Assembly: GCA_016647705.1 (NCBI GenBank)
Contig: CM028330.1
Coordinates: 32,576,649 to 32,640,648 of the forward strand
Direction of reading: 5' to 3'
Length of the DNA: 64,000 bases
DNA from: Eucommia ulmoides
Lineage: Eukaryota > Streptophyta > Magnoliopsida > Garryales > Eucommiaceae
A program made the translations under genes and the position numbers. The notes under the pieces were generated by a model, which worked only from the letters and a program-made list of their open reading frames with translations, ran no database searches and was not told the DNA's origin. The first letter of the stretch is position 1, and each line of letters begins with the position of its first letter. Below are positions 21,071 to 32,261 of this stretch, piece by piece.

Positions 21071-24000
21071 CTGTATATTTCGTTTTGTAAGGGAAATAGT
21101 GATTCTCGTTCAACAGATGTTTTACCACAAGAAATTTTTGTAAGGTAGATACCATTAGTGATCTCTAAAGTTGAAGGTGGTATCAAACTGATACCAAAAG
21201 AAATCCATATGTCCCTATATGTTCTCCATTTCAAGCAAGCATAAGAACCAATTTGGTTTGAAACCATAAGGGACCCTCAGGGGCTAGAGCCAAGAACTCT
21301 TCAGCTCATGCACAAAAGATTAAAAGCACTAAAAATAGGCATAAAAATAGAATTTAGTTACAAATTAAATGTGTTTGCAACCGTAATAGCAGCATTACCA
21401 ACGGCACTAGAACTTTGGTCCCAATCTATATCAGCGTTGTTGATGGATTCCTATTTAATTGAAGTTTGTAACAAGGAAAAAATTTTAAAAATATTGTTAT
21501 TTTTTGATGTGTTTGTAACAACTCGAATAATAAAGAAATGGATCCCTATTTTGTTGTTGCAGAATTTACGTAAGGATATGCTTATGTTCGATATATCTCA
21601 TTGAGCTGTGATTTCTCTAATTTCTTATTTTTATTTATTTAATTGTTTTTTGAACCTTTGGTCTCAAAAGAAATTGATAATAGTTTGCATTGAAATTGCA
21701 AGAAATTGATTTTTTTTTTTTTTTTTTTTGAAATTGAAACTTGCAAATTGGAATTGTTTTTTGGCACTTTTCAAGAGTAGGATAGCACAATTTTTTTTCG
21801 AAAATTCGAAATTACAGGAATAGGATTGAAATTGGTGGAAATTGGAAATTTTTTTGGGGGGGGGGGAAATTGCAGGAAGTTGGAAAAAAAAAATACTTGT
21901 TAACTTGAAATTGTAAGTTGATGATGAGTCTCAATGATTTACCCATTTTATTTGGAGATATGCCCTAATGATTGCAACTCATTTACTAAATAAAATTCCA
22001 AATAAATCCGTGCTAGTTACGCCATATCAGATGTTGCATGTGCGGAAACCCAAGTTTTAAGCATTTAAGATTTAGAGGGTCGGGCTCATGTCAAAAGACC
22101 TAAAGCTAACAAGTTGGAATCTAAGACTATTGTAGGTTTGTGGGTGTCCAAAAGAAACCATATGATACTACTCCTATCATTCAGAGGAACAAAAGGTGTT
22201 TCTTTCTATAAATGTTAAGTTCTTGGTGGACATTGTCCTTTTGGATTTTAGTACCGGGCAAAAGATAGTATGGACATAGGTGAGCAAAAAATGTGGAGCC
22301 CGCAATAATAAATGTGTTCAATACACAAACTCTTCATAAATCAAGTAGAATTTGTGCTCCTCCCGATAAGCATCTTTGATATCTTGCCCAAAAGAATAAA
22401 GAGAGCCTACTACAAGAGGTTCCTGCTAACTATAAAATGATGATATCAGAAATTGATAAAGGGAAGTGACTTGAAGCAATAAAATCTAAAATGGATTCCA
22501 TGTACATTAACCGAGTCTAGATACTTGTAGATCTATTTGAGGAAATAGTTCCCGTGGGTGCAAATGAATTTTCAAGAGAAAACCGGACTTATATGGTAAG
22601 GTGGATGTGTTCAAGGCAAGATTGGTGACAAAAGAGTATACTCAGCTTCAAAACGTTGGCTAAAAGGAGGTTTTTTTTTTCGATAACCATGTTAAAGTCC
22701 ATTAGGATTTTATTGGCTACTGTAGCATGCCACAGCTATAAAATCTGGCAGATGGATATGAAATGGATATGAAGACAACATTCCTCTATGGAAATATAGA
22801 GGAATTAGCATCAACCAGAACATTTTGTGGCCAAAGAGAGTTGAAGTGTCACGACCCGTCCCGGACATCTGTCATCCCAGGACCGGCGTGACAACAATAT
22901 GACATCACCTGTTTCATTTATATCTTCTTATACATTACATAATTACATAAATTATTCTATACAATTTACAACATATACATAATCTTTCACTATCCTATTG
23001 TTCCTCTCTGTCAGCTCAACTCAAATATTTCCCAGATAACTCTACCTAATGCCAGTAGGGGACCGTCTTCTAAAAGATTCACTTGCGAGTGTACTGCCTT
23101 CTTAGTAAAAACCCATTTTTAACATAGCAACAACACATTTCATAAAATCCAACATTTAAATGGATCAAGCGTAAATAGATATAAACACCACACAGAGTTG
23201 GTAAAATCTCTAGTATCAAATAAGCCATGAAAGTAAAGCAGTATAATTCAGTTTCCAAACACCAATTCAATGATAAGTCACCCAGTATATATATAAAAAA
23301 AACTCAACTCAAACACACATCTCAATCCCATACCCACCGGCTAAGCCATAGTGATCGTTTTAACCTCACGATCGGGAGTTGCAACAGTATCGTAACCATC
23401 TGTAGGATATGCCTTCCTAGCGGACCTAATCCATCTGCCGGACCACCCTCCCGACAGATCATAATATAAAGTATGGCATAGTCCATTCAATAATATTATC
23501 ACCAAATCACAAATAATTATCCCTCTGCCGGACCACCCTCCGGACAGACTATAATAATAATCACCACTTCAATAATGTCGACAAAATCACCATTTCATCA
23601 ATACTGTCAAAATCACCCTGGTCCACCTCTTTTTAACAAAACCCACTTTTAATTTAAAAATCATGTTTTTCCCACCTTTTTATTAAAACAACCAAATCCA
23701 ACAGATTATTTATAGTCTTTCTTTTTAAATCCAAACATTTCAATGGAAATCCATTTTACCAACTCACCCACAACTGGCTCGATCCATATAATTTATAAAA
23801 TCCGTACAGTTAAATAAACACATATCTCATCATATTTATATGAAAATAGTTTGGCAAGAAGGGCAGTACACTCACCTGATATCCACTTCCGTAAACTTTA
23901 ACCGACTATCCCCTATCCGAACTCCGGTGCCTGTGAACCTAACGGTGACAGGGCCTAAATTAATATTTTTGTATAAAAACAAACTAATCACGTCATGAAA

Positions 24001-27000
24001 TCCTAATTTCCTTAGGTGGCGTTTGGTTAGTGTTTCCACTTTTCTGAACCCAACTGGAATGGGTTGGGTTGAGTTGAATTGGGTTGGGTTGAGAATTTTG
24101 GGAACAGAATTACGTTTGGTAACGACAATTTTTGTTTTGTGCTGAGAACAGAATGTGTTTGGTAACGATTTTATCTTAAAACTAATTATTATTTTTTCGA
24201 ATTTTTTTTTTTGTTTGGTGGCGGCCGGACGGCGGTGGCGGTGGCCGGACGACCGGCGGCGGCGGCGGCGAGGTGGCCGGATGGCCGCCGGCGGCGGTGG
24301 AGGTGGCCGGCGACGGTCGCCGGAGGTGGACGCCGGCGGCCCGGACGGTTGCCGGAGGTGGCCAGAGACAGTCGGTCGGTCGCCGGACGGCGGCGACGGC
24401 GGCCGCCGATGGTCGCCGGACGGTGGCAGGCGGCGGGTGGTGGTGGTCGGCTGGCAGATGAAGTCGGAAGTTGAGAATTTTGGGTTGAGTTTTTTGGGCA
24501 CAAAAAGAAACAACTTTTTTTTTTTCTGGTTTCTTTAAGATTTTGAGAATCAATTCCTATTTTTTGGGTTGGGTTGGGTTGAGTTTTATGTTTACCAAAC
24601 GCGTTCCCAAAAATCAAACCCAAAATTTTTGGGTTGGGTTGGGTTTGGTTGGGAACACTAACCAAACGGGGCCTTAATTTCCTATTTCCCATCTTTTATT
24701 ACGAAATATAACTATTCAATTAGTATCGTTTCGTTACGGTTTACTATTTATAAACTCCGTTCTTATAAACAGATCTCGGGATTTATTATTTTCATTTTAT
24801 TACTCTAAGGTTAGAAAAACTAAATTTAGGATTCACAAAATAAATTAGAAAGGTTACCCGTTCCGAACCGATCGTGGATTTCCCTAAAATCCCATGTATT
24901 TCTGATTCTGCTCTCCACCGCCTAAGCGACGTCCCACCGCCTGAGCGAACGAGTGACTGTTTCTCCCATTCTCTCAACTGTACACTGCATTTTCACCGCC
25001 TAAGCGAAAATCCACCGCTTAGGCGGTAAACGTCTTTCTCCTTCTGCTCTGTTTGAGATCTCAGTCACCTCTCTTCACTCTTCTCACCATCGACTCACAC
25101 CCACACCATACAACACACACAAACCCACACAACCGCCGGCCACCGGACACTCACCAACAAACCCACCTTCACTTCTCTCTCTTCTCTGTTTTTCCGACAA
25201 CACACAGAGCAGCGGCGATCACGCACGCTACTCACCTGCCCAAACCAGAAACAAAGTACAACACATACGCACTTGCACACAGTCGACAGCGCAGAGCACA
25301 CCCCCCCCATACAAACCGAGCAACCACTCCCCCACAAGAAACACGCACACGCACCAACACACACAACAGCACCTCACAACTGACATCTCTTTCTCTCTCT
25401 AACTTTCCACTGCCGGAAATGATCAAAACCCACACCGCCGGCACATACACACACCTGGTCCGTGATCACCCACACACACACTGAGCCCACAAAATACACA
25501 CCCACACACGCACCACCGTCGAAACCTATGCACACACCGCCTTACCAAAACAGAAACAGGAAACAGGGGAACACAAACAAGCAAGCATACACAACACACA
25601 CATACACGCAGCACATACACACAACGAAACCCACAAGTCACCGCCGGCGATCCCCACATGATTGGCAACATTTCCCACCGGCGGATCTCTCTTTCTCCCT
25701 TACTTTCTCTCTCTTCTCGTTTTTCTCTCGATCCTTCTCGCCTTCCCTCTTCCGTATGTATGGGTGTGTGTATATATATATATATATATGCTCAAAACAG
25801 CCGACAAAAACCCATGCCCCCCTTACCCCTTTACCAAATCTCTACTCTCTCTCTCTATATATATATATGTACATATATAAGAAGATATTTATTTGTAAAA
25901 TTACACAATCCTCCCTTTATATTTTGTTGGGGTATAAATTAAACCCAAAACTATGTTTTAATGTTTATAAAAATTTCAATATAACCCCCTAAAATTTTAA
26001 CTCACATACTTAATATCGTAATCCACCCCGACATTTTCAAAATATTTTTAAAACGCGACTTGAATTATTCGTATATGAAAAGCCGGGGTCTTACATGAAG
26101 TGTTTGCAAGTTGTAAAGTCCATTAATCGACTCAAGCTAACGTCTAGAAATTGGAACATCCATTTTGACGAGAAGGTCAAACCATTTGGCTATCCCATAT
26201 AATAGGTATAAAGGTCTATAGGGATAGGCCAAGGAGGATGCTTAGATTGTCCCAATCTATGTAAATTAATAAGGTGCTAGAGAGATTCAGCATTTACATA
26301 GAAGTAGAAGAGATAGTTCACTAGATGGTGAAGCAATAGAAAAAAAAATATTGAATAGGAGAAGAATGTCAAGATAGTCAACAATTTCAAAGTGTAAACA
26401 AGCAAATCTTCGTCATTAATATGAACAAACCAATAGCTAATTGTGTGTTTGATACTTTTGATTCTCTGAACATATAGACCAATTGTATATGTTTTCTTAA
26501 TAATCTGCAGATTGGTCTTGGGCTGAATAATATTTGATCTAGACAAAGACTCTCTAACACAAGTATATGATAGAACAAATGTATACAAATAGGAAATGTA
26601 GCTGAATTGATGTAAAGAAATGGACTGAATTGTATTCACCAATATAATGAGATACAAATCAGCTTTGATTGAAAGGAAAACAGTAAAGGAAATGAACAAA
26701 TAGCCAGGGATTCGAGAACCTGGTTTTCTCCCAATTTCTATCTCAAATTTTCGGTCCTCCTACCTTCTTCCTCTCTGCTATTTATAAGCCTAATAGCAGC
26801 AACTTTCAACTGAACAACTAACAGCTAACAGCCTAACAACTAACAGCTAACAACCTATTCTGTTATTCTAACAACTAACAGCCTAACAACTTAACTTCCC
26901 AACTGAAAAATGGAAACTTCTATGCCTTATTCCTTTGTCTCACATAAGTATGCTTGATTAATGGTCTATCAGTATACCTCTCTAGCTAAAAGCTTTCAAA

Positions 27001-29547
27001 CTGTATATGGAAGAACAATGTCACAAGAGCTTGATCTTGTGTAATTCATGCTTAATACAATGGCTTAACTTCATAAGTTTGTCCAACAAAACGACCCGTA
27101 CATGACTTGTGCCCTCAACAAATCCTAGCAGAGACTAGGTTCGAAGAATTGTAGAGATCTGATATCTTCATAAGACATAATTTGTTCCTTCTAACTTGAA
27201 CAGAACCAAAAGTACATTCGTTTAACAAAAGTTTAATAGGATTCACCATTAAAGGATAACTCAAGCTCAAAGAAACAATAAAGGTAGAAGAAGTAGCATT
27301 TGAAGAATTAGTAGTAGATCTGGTTGAAGCCATTGGAGTTCTCTCCAATGGCTCTAAAACCATCAAGAGAAACAAAACCCAAGGCAAAGAAGCTGAGACA
27401 TTATTCATCATCTGAATGAACTACACAGTATACAAGAGAGATATCAACCTAGCCTAGAGGTGCAATTTATAGAGCTCAAGCAAATACATACAACACAGAG
27501 AATGACAAACTCTAACAAACTACCAATTTACAACTAACAAATAACAGATATTTTATCTAACTCAAATGAGGGCTACAATTGTAAGCTCCAGAAAAATTAG
27601 TAGCATTTGTACCAGTGGGGTTAATACATGCAACATGCTTATAGACTTGCTAGAAATTGGCAAATCGGTCTTTCTTTAAAGAAACTATATACTGTGTAAC
27701 AGAATATGAAGACATAGAAGCACCAGTGTAGACACGAACCCAAGGCAGGTGCTTTGGGGATTTTGTGAGGTGTGTGTCCAACTTTCAAAAATGTCTAAAG
27801 TAAAAACTGAGATACATGGGGATTCTTCAAGAATACGCCAACATACTCCTAGTTTCGTATCGATAAGATGAGGGAAGGGACTGAAATGCAATTCTAATAT
27901 AAAAATATTGAAAATCACACATATGTGCTTTGGGGATTTTGTGAGGTGTGTGTCCAACATTTGAAAAATGTCTAAAGCAAAAACTGAGATACATGGGGAT
28001 TCTTCAAGAATACACAACATACTCCTAGTTTTGTGTCGATACAATGAGGGAAGGGACCAAAATGCAATTCTAATATAAAATTATTGAAAATCACACTTAG
28101 GTTAACACAGAAGGGATATTTCAAATTCATTGAAAAATAATGGGTAAAAAGAGGTTACATAACTCCAGATAGCCAAAGAAAAGTTTCTGTATGGCTCTTG
28201 ATTTTTTCACAAACACAAATGGAAATATATTACGAGATACACATATATGCATTCAAAGTATATTCTCATGATATAACAACTCATTCACATAAATGAACCA
28301 ACACTTGGGCGAAAATCAATGGCGTACCTGTACTCTTTGTTATTAGTTCCACAAGGAACAGGCTCTTTGTGCATCTTTGATGAATTGCTTTCAAAATAAA
28401 GCCCCTCTGAATCAGCTTTGGAGCAAAAACGCATGCTTGGGAAGCTTCTACAGCCAGCACTTGAGATGCTTCCACTTCCACAACAGTTCTCCAAAGCAAT
28501 GTTTGATACCACAGTCGACAGCGACGGAGAGCTAGATTTAGATTCCACAGTCTTTCTTGAACGGTGGCGGCCTCGGTTCATGTGCCGCTCACAATATTTG
28601 GAATTTGGATATGCATCTTTTGAGCATCTCCACTTCTTTCCATCTGTTCTCCGGCACCTACCTGGCTCATGGTCGAATTTTTTCCCATAATAAGATGCAT
28701 AACCCACTGCATAAAATGAATAAAATTTGAACTTACAATTAAAATTAAATTTTAAGACGACAAAAAGTACAAAATTTAGATGACATTTCACCAGCATGGA
28801 TTTGCATTCAAACTACTCCTAGTTAAACTCACTCAATAACATGTTTCTAGTAACATTTGTTCCACTCCACAACAATTGTGTCATGGGAAGGACCGGAATA
28901 GTCAACCACCGAAAAGGTATCCAAAGCATATTTATTCGAAGTCCAAATCAATCATTCAAGGAACCGTTAAGAGAATGGACTCTTTCAGTTTCCAAAGTGA
29001 TTTTAAAGTCAGAATTAATGGACTCTTTCAGTTTCTAAAGTGATTTTAAAGTCAGAATTCCATTGGAAATTCAAAAGATACATGTAAATAAATAGGAAGA
29101 GCTCAAGCAAAGGGGGTGTATTGAGTAAGAAGCATACACGGGGAGAAATAGAGAGATTGAACATCCAACATTTGCAGAGAAAGTTCCAGAGAAGTCAGAA
29201 TGACAAAGAAACCAAAATTCTTAGCACCATACACAATTTTCTAGTTTAATAAAGAAACAGAGGGAAAAAGAAAAGGAGGTTCTGTTTCTGTTTGTGTGTG
29301 TGCGCGCTCGCGGAGAAACGATGTGTTCTCACTTACGGCTGGGATGGTGAAAAAACCTTGCTGACGAGTCCTCCAAGCTCCGCCTAATGGGGAAAACGAG
29401 ATCCAGGGGCACAGGCAGCCCGGCCACGAGGTACTTGTATACAAGAGCTTGATGCTCCAGCTCCTTCCATTGCACTGCTGTGAATGGCGGCCGGAGAAAC
29501 GCCTCGCCGGCCGCCACTACAGACACCGAGGCCGAGGTCCCACTCAT
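20626..29547 (-). CDS. GRF: growth-regulating factor transcription factor (3 exons)
   Basis: Plant-specific nuclear transcription factor that binds GIF co-activators and promotes cell proliferation in growing organs. Exons are 29547-29337 (211 nt), 28706-28328 (379 nt) and 21070-20626 (445 nt). They total 1035 nt, exactly 345 codons including the stop, with donors GTAAGT and GTACGC and acceptors ATGCAG and ATACAG. QLQ domain at residues ~19-55 (Q-W-K-E-L-E-H-Q). WRC domain at ~84-122 with C88-x9-C98-x10-C109-x2-H112. The C-terminus has [12 protein letters not shown] and [10 protein letters not shown] (FFD and TQL motifs). The start at 29547 gives MSGTSA before QLQ and follows a GA-rich leader. 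Oddities: FFD reads SFD, and the usual ~12-residue acidic/serine stretch between DLWSD and STTQL is missing. The gene looks intact. Subfamily not assigned (GRF1/4-like by length and motifs). Confidence 0.93.
21960..22846 (+). pseudogene. copia pol remnant (integrase C-term to RT), part 1
   Basis: Readable with many frame changes and stops: a stretch like K-L-x-x-x-K-L-E/W-x-R followed by GYPKET-type and EQKVF motifs (C-terminal integrase region), then [14 protein letters not shown] and QMDMK RT motifs. Plus strand, inside GRF intron 2, so antisense to GRF. The frame is cut at 22846 by the LTR-like element and resumes at 26096. Confidence 0.8.
22847..26095. mobile_element. 3249-bp LTR-like element with TGAAG duplication
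   Basis: Starts TGTCACGACCCGTCCC and ends CCGGGGTCTTACA (TG..CA). It is flanked by a perfect TGAAG duplication (22842-22846 and 26096-26100) and interrupts copia RT at a point where the RT sequence resumes on the far side. Excluding the nested TIR element (24015-24673) it is about 2.6 kb. No gag or pol lies within, so it is most simply a solo LTR of a large-LTR family. A CA-rich stretch (25080-25640) and CCGCCTAAGCG motifs (24915-25030) are internal. Confidence 0.85.
24015..24673. mobile_element. GC-rich non-autonomous TIR element, copy 2 (659 bp)
   Basis: GGTGGCGTTTGGTTAGTG at the left and the inverse of GGCCCCGTTTGGTTAGTG at the right, with TTA duplications at 24012-24014 and 24674-24676. 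The layout matches 15796-16521, with a GC-rich core at about 24210-24460. It is nested inside the LTR-like element. Confidence 0.85.
26096..26230 (+). pseudogene. copia RT remnant, part 2
   Basis: Continues the RT of 21960-22846 after the TGAAG duplication. K-S-x-N-R-L-K and [12 protein letters not shown] correspond to the YGLKQA..W..F region of copia RT. It decays after about 26180. Confidence 0.7.
26280..27120 (-). pseudogene. second copia remnant: LTR-like segment and gag fragment
   Basis: On the minus strand a TG-starting segment (TGTTGAGGGCAC at 27120) with TATAAATAGC leads to a region reading [19 protein letters not shown]. That matches the D-E-D-L-L-x-Y-T-L signature of Ty1/copia gag. 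AACAGCC/AACTAAC simple repeats lie at 26815-26895. The far end and the LTR boundary are not placed. Confidence 0.5.
27749..28101. repeat. 176-bp tandem duplication in GRF intron 2
   Basis: Two copies, from 27749 and 27925, both beginning GTGCTTTGGGGATTTTGTG, with about ten differences. The 119-residue frame across them on the minus strand is only the repeat read through. Confidence 0.88.
28328..28706 (-). CDS. GRF: GRF exon 2 (WRC domain, miR396 site)
   Basis: Begins by completing a Leu codon (L-G-Y-A-S-Y-Y) and carries the WRC zinc-binding/DNA-binding domain with a basic RGRHRSRK tail that likely serves as nuclear signal. It ends NKEY plus AG, which joins exon 3 to make R-Y-L-H-G, the usual GRF junction. 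Confidence 0.93.
28543..28563 (-). promoter_or_regulatory. miR396 target site in GRF WRC exon
   Basis: The minus strand reads CGTTCAAGAAAGACTGTGGA plus a final A, coding R-S-R-K-T-V-E. Canonical GRF sites have AAAGCCTGTGG there. In known GRF:miR396 duplexes that C is an unpaired bulge, and here it is A. All positions expected to pair are unchanged, so repression should be retained while the Pro codon becomes Thr. Confidence 0.85.
28707..29336 (-). other. GRF intron 1 (630 bp)
   Basis: GT-AG intron with acceptor TTTTATGCAG. It contains a 43-bp direct tandem duplication at 28974-29059 and otherwise nothing notable. Confidence 0.85.
28974..29059. repeat. 43-bp tandem duplication in GRF intron 1
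   Basis: Two copies, 28974-29016 and 29017-29059, each beginning AATGGACTCTTTCAGTTT, differing at one base. They are recent by their identity. Confidence 0.9.
29337..29547 (-). CDS. GRF: GRF exon 1 (QLQ domain)
   Basis: Starts ATG at 29547-29545 and ends after HHPS plus one base of the next codon. The donor is GTAAGTGAG on the minus strand. It encodes the QLQ domain that contacts GIF proteins. Confidence 0.92.
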
Positions 29548-29637
29548 CTCCCTCCCCCCTCCGTCTCTCTCTCTCCCGTTCCTACCAAGAATCTCTAAAC
29601 CCTCCTTAGCCCTTCGAGAAAAAGCTGCGAAAACGAA

Positions 29638-29806
29638 GGTGGCGTTTGGTAACCGTTTCTGTTTCAATTTCAGCAGTGGGATGGGAATGGGATGGGATGG
29701 GATGGGAATTTTGTTTTCTTTTTGGGAGTAGAATTGCGTTTGGTAACGATAATTTTTTTTTTGTTTTGGGAAGGGAATTGTGTTTGGTAACGATTTTATC
29801 CTAAAA

Positions 29807-29841
<35 letters not shown>

Positions 29842-30381
29842 CTCTTTTCAGTTTTGGCCGGCCGGCGGTGGCGGTGCTCCGGCGGCGCCGTCGCCGGCGG
29901 GCGGCGGTGCTCCGGCGGCCCCCGCCCCGGCCGGCCGGCAACTGCCGGCGACGGTTCTCCGGCGTCGGAGACGGCGGTGCCCCCGGCGATGACCGGACGG
30001 CGGTGGCGCCGTCGCCGGCGACTGCCGGAAGTGGCCGGAAAAATTCCGGCCGGACGGTGACCGCCGGCGGCGGCGGACGGTGACCGGCGACGGTCGCCGG
30101 AGATGACCGGCGGCGGCGGCGGCGGACGGTGGCCGGCGGCGGTCGGCGGCGGCGGACGGTGGTCGGCCGGTAGGTGAATAGTGATCATGGGTTTTGGGAA
30201 TGGAATGGGAATAATGAGAAACAACTTTTTTTTGTTTCTCATTTCTTAAGAAAAAAGTGGGCACAATTCTCAAATGGGAATGAAATGGAAACGGAAACAA
30301 AAATTACCAAACGCTATTCCCAAACAGAATTCCCAAAAATCTGGGAATGGAATGGGATGGAAATGGTTACCAAACGGGGCC
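29638..30381. mobile_element. GC-rich non-autonomous TIR element, copy 3 (744 bp)
   Basis: Ends GGTGGCGTTTGGTAACCG and the inverse of GGCCCCGTTTGGTAACCA, with GAA duplications at 29635-29637 and 30382-30384. A T-run at 29810-29840 and a GC-rich CCGGCGG core follow the family plan. It lies 90 bp upstream of the GRF start codon, probably in the 5' UTR or core promoter. Confidence 0.85.
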
Positions 30382-30548
30382 GAAGATACCACAAAACGCT
30401 CAATGACCCGTTAAATAAAACAGTTAAATTGCAAAGAAAGCTAAATGGAATACAGAAACAGAAAGAGTTGTTTACAGTTATAATATAATTTTAAAATAAA
30501 ATTACCGAAATAGTTTACTTTTGAACTTATTTACGTAATTAGAGTTAT

Positions 30549-30614
30549 CCGGGGTTCAGAACCCCGGGTTTGGGGGGCCGGCGGTATACCCGGGGTTCCG
30601 AACCCCGGGTATAC

Positions 30615-30650
<36 letters not shown>

Positions 30651-30725
30651 GGTATACGGAGTTTATACCCGGGGTTCGGTACCCCGGGTTCTATGTAGAA
30701 CCCGGGGAACCAAACCCCGGGTATA
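30549..30725. repeat. left array of CCCGGG palindromes (4 units)
   Basis: Four near-perfect palindromes of the form ACCCGGGGTTCCGAACCCCG at about 30549-30570, 30586-30614, 30664-30690 and 30698-30725, separated by A/T runs. Each could extrude as a hairpin. Confidence 0.85.
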
Positions 30726-30840
30726 ACCCGCAGAAAAAAAAAAAAAAAAAAAAAAATCGTTTTTGCCCAATTTTTTTTTTTAAATTTTCGGCAACTTTCT
30801 ATCGATATTTTAAATAAATCTAATTTTTTTGTGCATAAAT

Positions 30841-31266
30841 TAGGTTCAAAACACTACATACTGCTTTTTACAACACTAAAAACGGACAAGTGGATGAATT
30901 TTAAAAAATCGTCAAAGTTGACCAGACGAGTTGTTTCGATAACGGCGGAATTTTTTTCGACAATTTAGAATTAACAAAAGATTGCATGTCCGTAACAGAA
31001 ATGAATCAAATTTTTTGTATATAAACTATGTTCATAACACTACATAACAAAACTTAGAACACTAAAAACGGACAAGTGGATGAATTTTAAATAATCGCCA
31101 AAGTTGATAAGACGAGTTGTTTCGTTGACGATGCAATTTTTTTAAAAATTTTGAATTAACAAAAAATGATCGTCTGTCTATCCGTAACAGAAATGATCCT
31201 GATTTTTTTGTATACAAACTACGTTCATAACGCTAAATAATAAAATCGAGAATACCAAAAACGGAT
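30841..31266. repeat. ~190-bp tandem repeat inside foldback arm
   Basis: Units 30841-31027 and 31028-31220 and a partial third share AACACTAAAAACGGACAAGT and CCGTAACAGAAATGA. The mirror copy occupies about 31724-32150 in the right arm. Confidence 0.82.
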
Positions 31267-31723
31267 TAGTGAAATTTTTTTAAATAATGGTTATTATCAT
31301 AACATTTTATTACTGTTCAACGTTTCAAAAAACACTATATTGCTCTTCAATGTTTGGATGGACATAACTTTGATCTCGGTGATCCGTTGGGGGCAATTTT
31401 TTTTTTAAAAGTTGGGTCTGATTTGAGTCATCACTCTGGCTTTTAAAGATTTCAATTTTATCAACAGAACAAGACACACGTTCGCAACGAAAATTACAAA
31501 TTTATTCACCCAACACTTCGAATTCAAAATTGAAGGTGCAAACGGGCTTTATTTGAAAAAATACTAGACCAAATCGCCTACGGCGTTTGCGGCGCCTAGA
31601 TCTCGAAAAAATACCCGAAATCAAAAACAAATCGCCCCAAACGGACCACCGAGCACAAAATTATGTCCATCCAAACTTTTTCTATTATTTTACGTAAGAT
31701 TTATTTTCTCTGGATAACATATT
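31267..31723. other. foldback centre with a diverged inner inverted repeat
   Basis: GTTTGGATGGACATAACTTT near 31354 pairs with AATTATGTCCATCCAAAC near 31660. The similarity runs about 50 bp on each side, weaker than the outer arms. No coding frame is seen. Confidence 0.6.
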
Positions 31724-32261
31724 ATCCGTTTTTGGTGTTCTCGATTTTATTATTTAGCATTAAGAACGTAATTTGTAAACGAAAAAATCAGGATCATTTC
31801 TGTTACAGATAGACAGAGACGACCATTTTTTGTTAATTCAAAATTTTAAAAAAAAATTGCATCGTCAACGAAACAACTCGTCTTATCAACTTTGGCGATT
31901 ATTTAAAATTCATTCACTTGTCCGTTTTTAGTGTTCTAAGTTTTGTTATGTAGTGTTATGAACATAGTTTATATACAAAAATTTGATTCATTTCTGTTAC
32001 GGACATGCAATCTTTTGTTAATTCTAAATTGCCGAAAAAAATTCCACCGTTATCGAAACAACTCGTCTGGTCAACTTTGACGATTTTTTAAAATTCATCC
32101 ACTTGTCCGTTTTTAGTGTTATAAAAAGCATTATGTAGTGTTTTGAACCTAATTTATGCACAAAAAAAAATAGATTTATTTAAAATATCGATAGAAAGTT
32201 GCCGAAAATTTTTTAAAAAATTGGGCAAAAACGAATTTTTTTTTTTTTTTTTTCTGCGGGT

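Larger units (their letters stand above)
21071..28327 (-). other. GRF intron 2 (7257 bp, transposon-filled)
   Basis: GT-AG intron (donor GTACGCC at 28327, acceptor ATACAG at 21071). It holds a dead copia pol (21960-22846 and 26096-26230), a 3249-bp LTR-like element, a GC-rich TIR element, a minus-strand copia fragment (26280-27120) and a 176-bp tandem duplication. 21071-21960 holds a G-run near 21857 and no gene. Confidence 0.85.

Noticed and set aside
21071-21267. N-terminal extension of GRF exon 3 frame beginning MVSNQIG
   Set aside because: It lies upstream of the AG acceptor, has no GRF similarity, and joining at 21070 keeps phase with exon 2.
25053-25484. 143-residue frame rich in His/Thr/Pro
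   Set aside because: It is a CA-rich simple-sequence stretch inside an LTR-like element, with several overlapping frames on both strands and no domain.
25462-25992. 176-residue plus-strand frame
   Set aside because: Same CA-rich region followed by a TA microsatellite; low complexity and inside a transposon.
27115-27411. 98-residue minus-strand frame starting MMNNVSAS, possible secreted peptide
   Set aside because: The hydrophobic start resembles a signal peptide but the rest has no family, and it lies beside copia remnants.
27685-28044. 119-residue minus-strand frame with internal repeat
   Set aside because: The protein repeat is simply the 176-bp DNA duplication in an intron.
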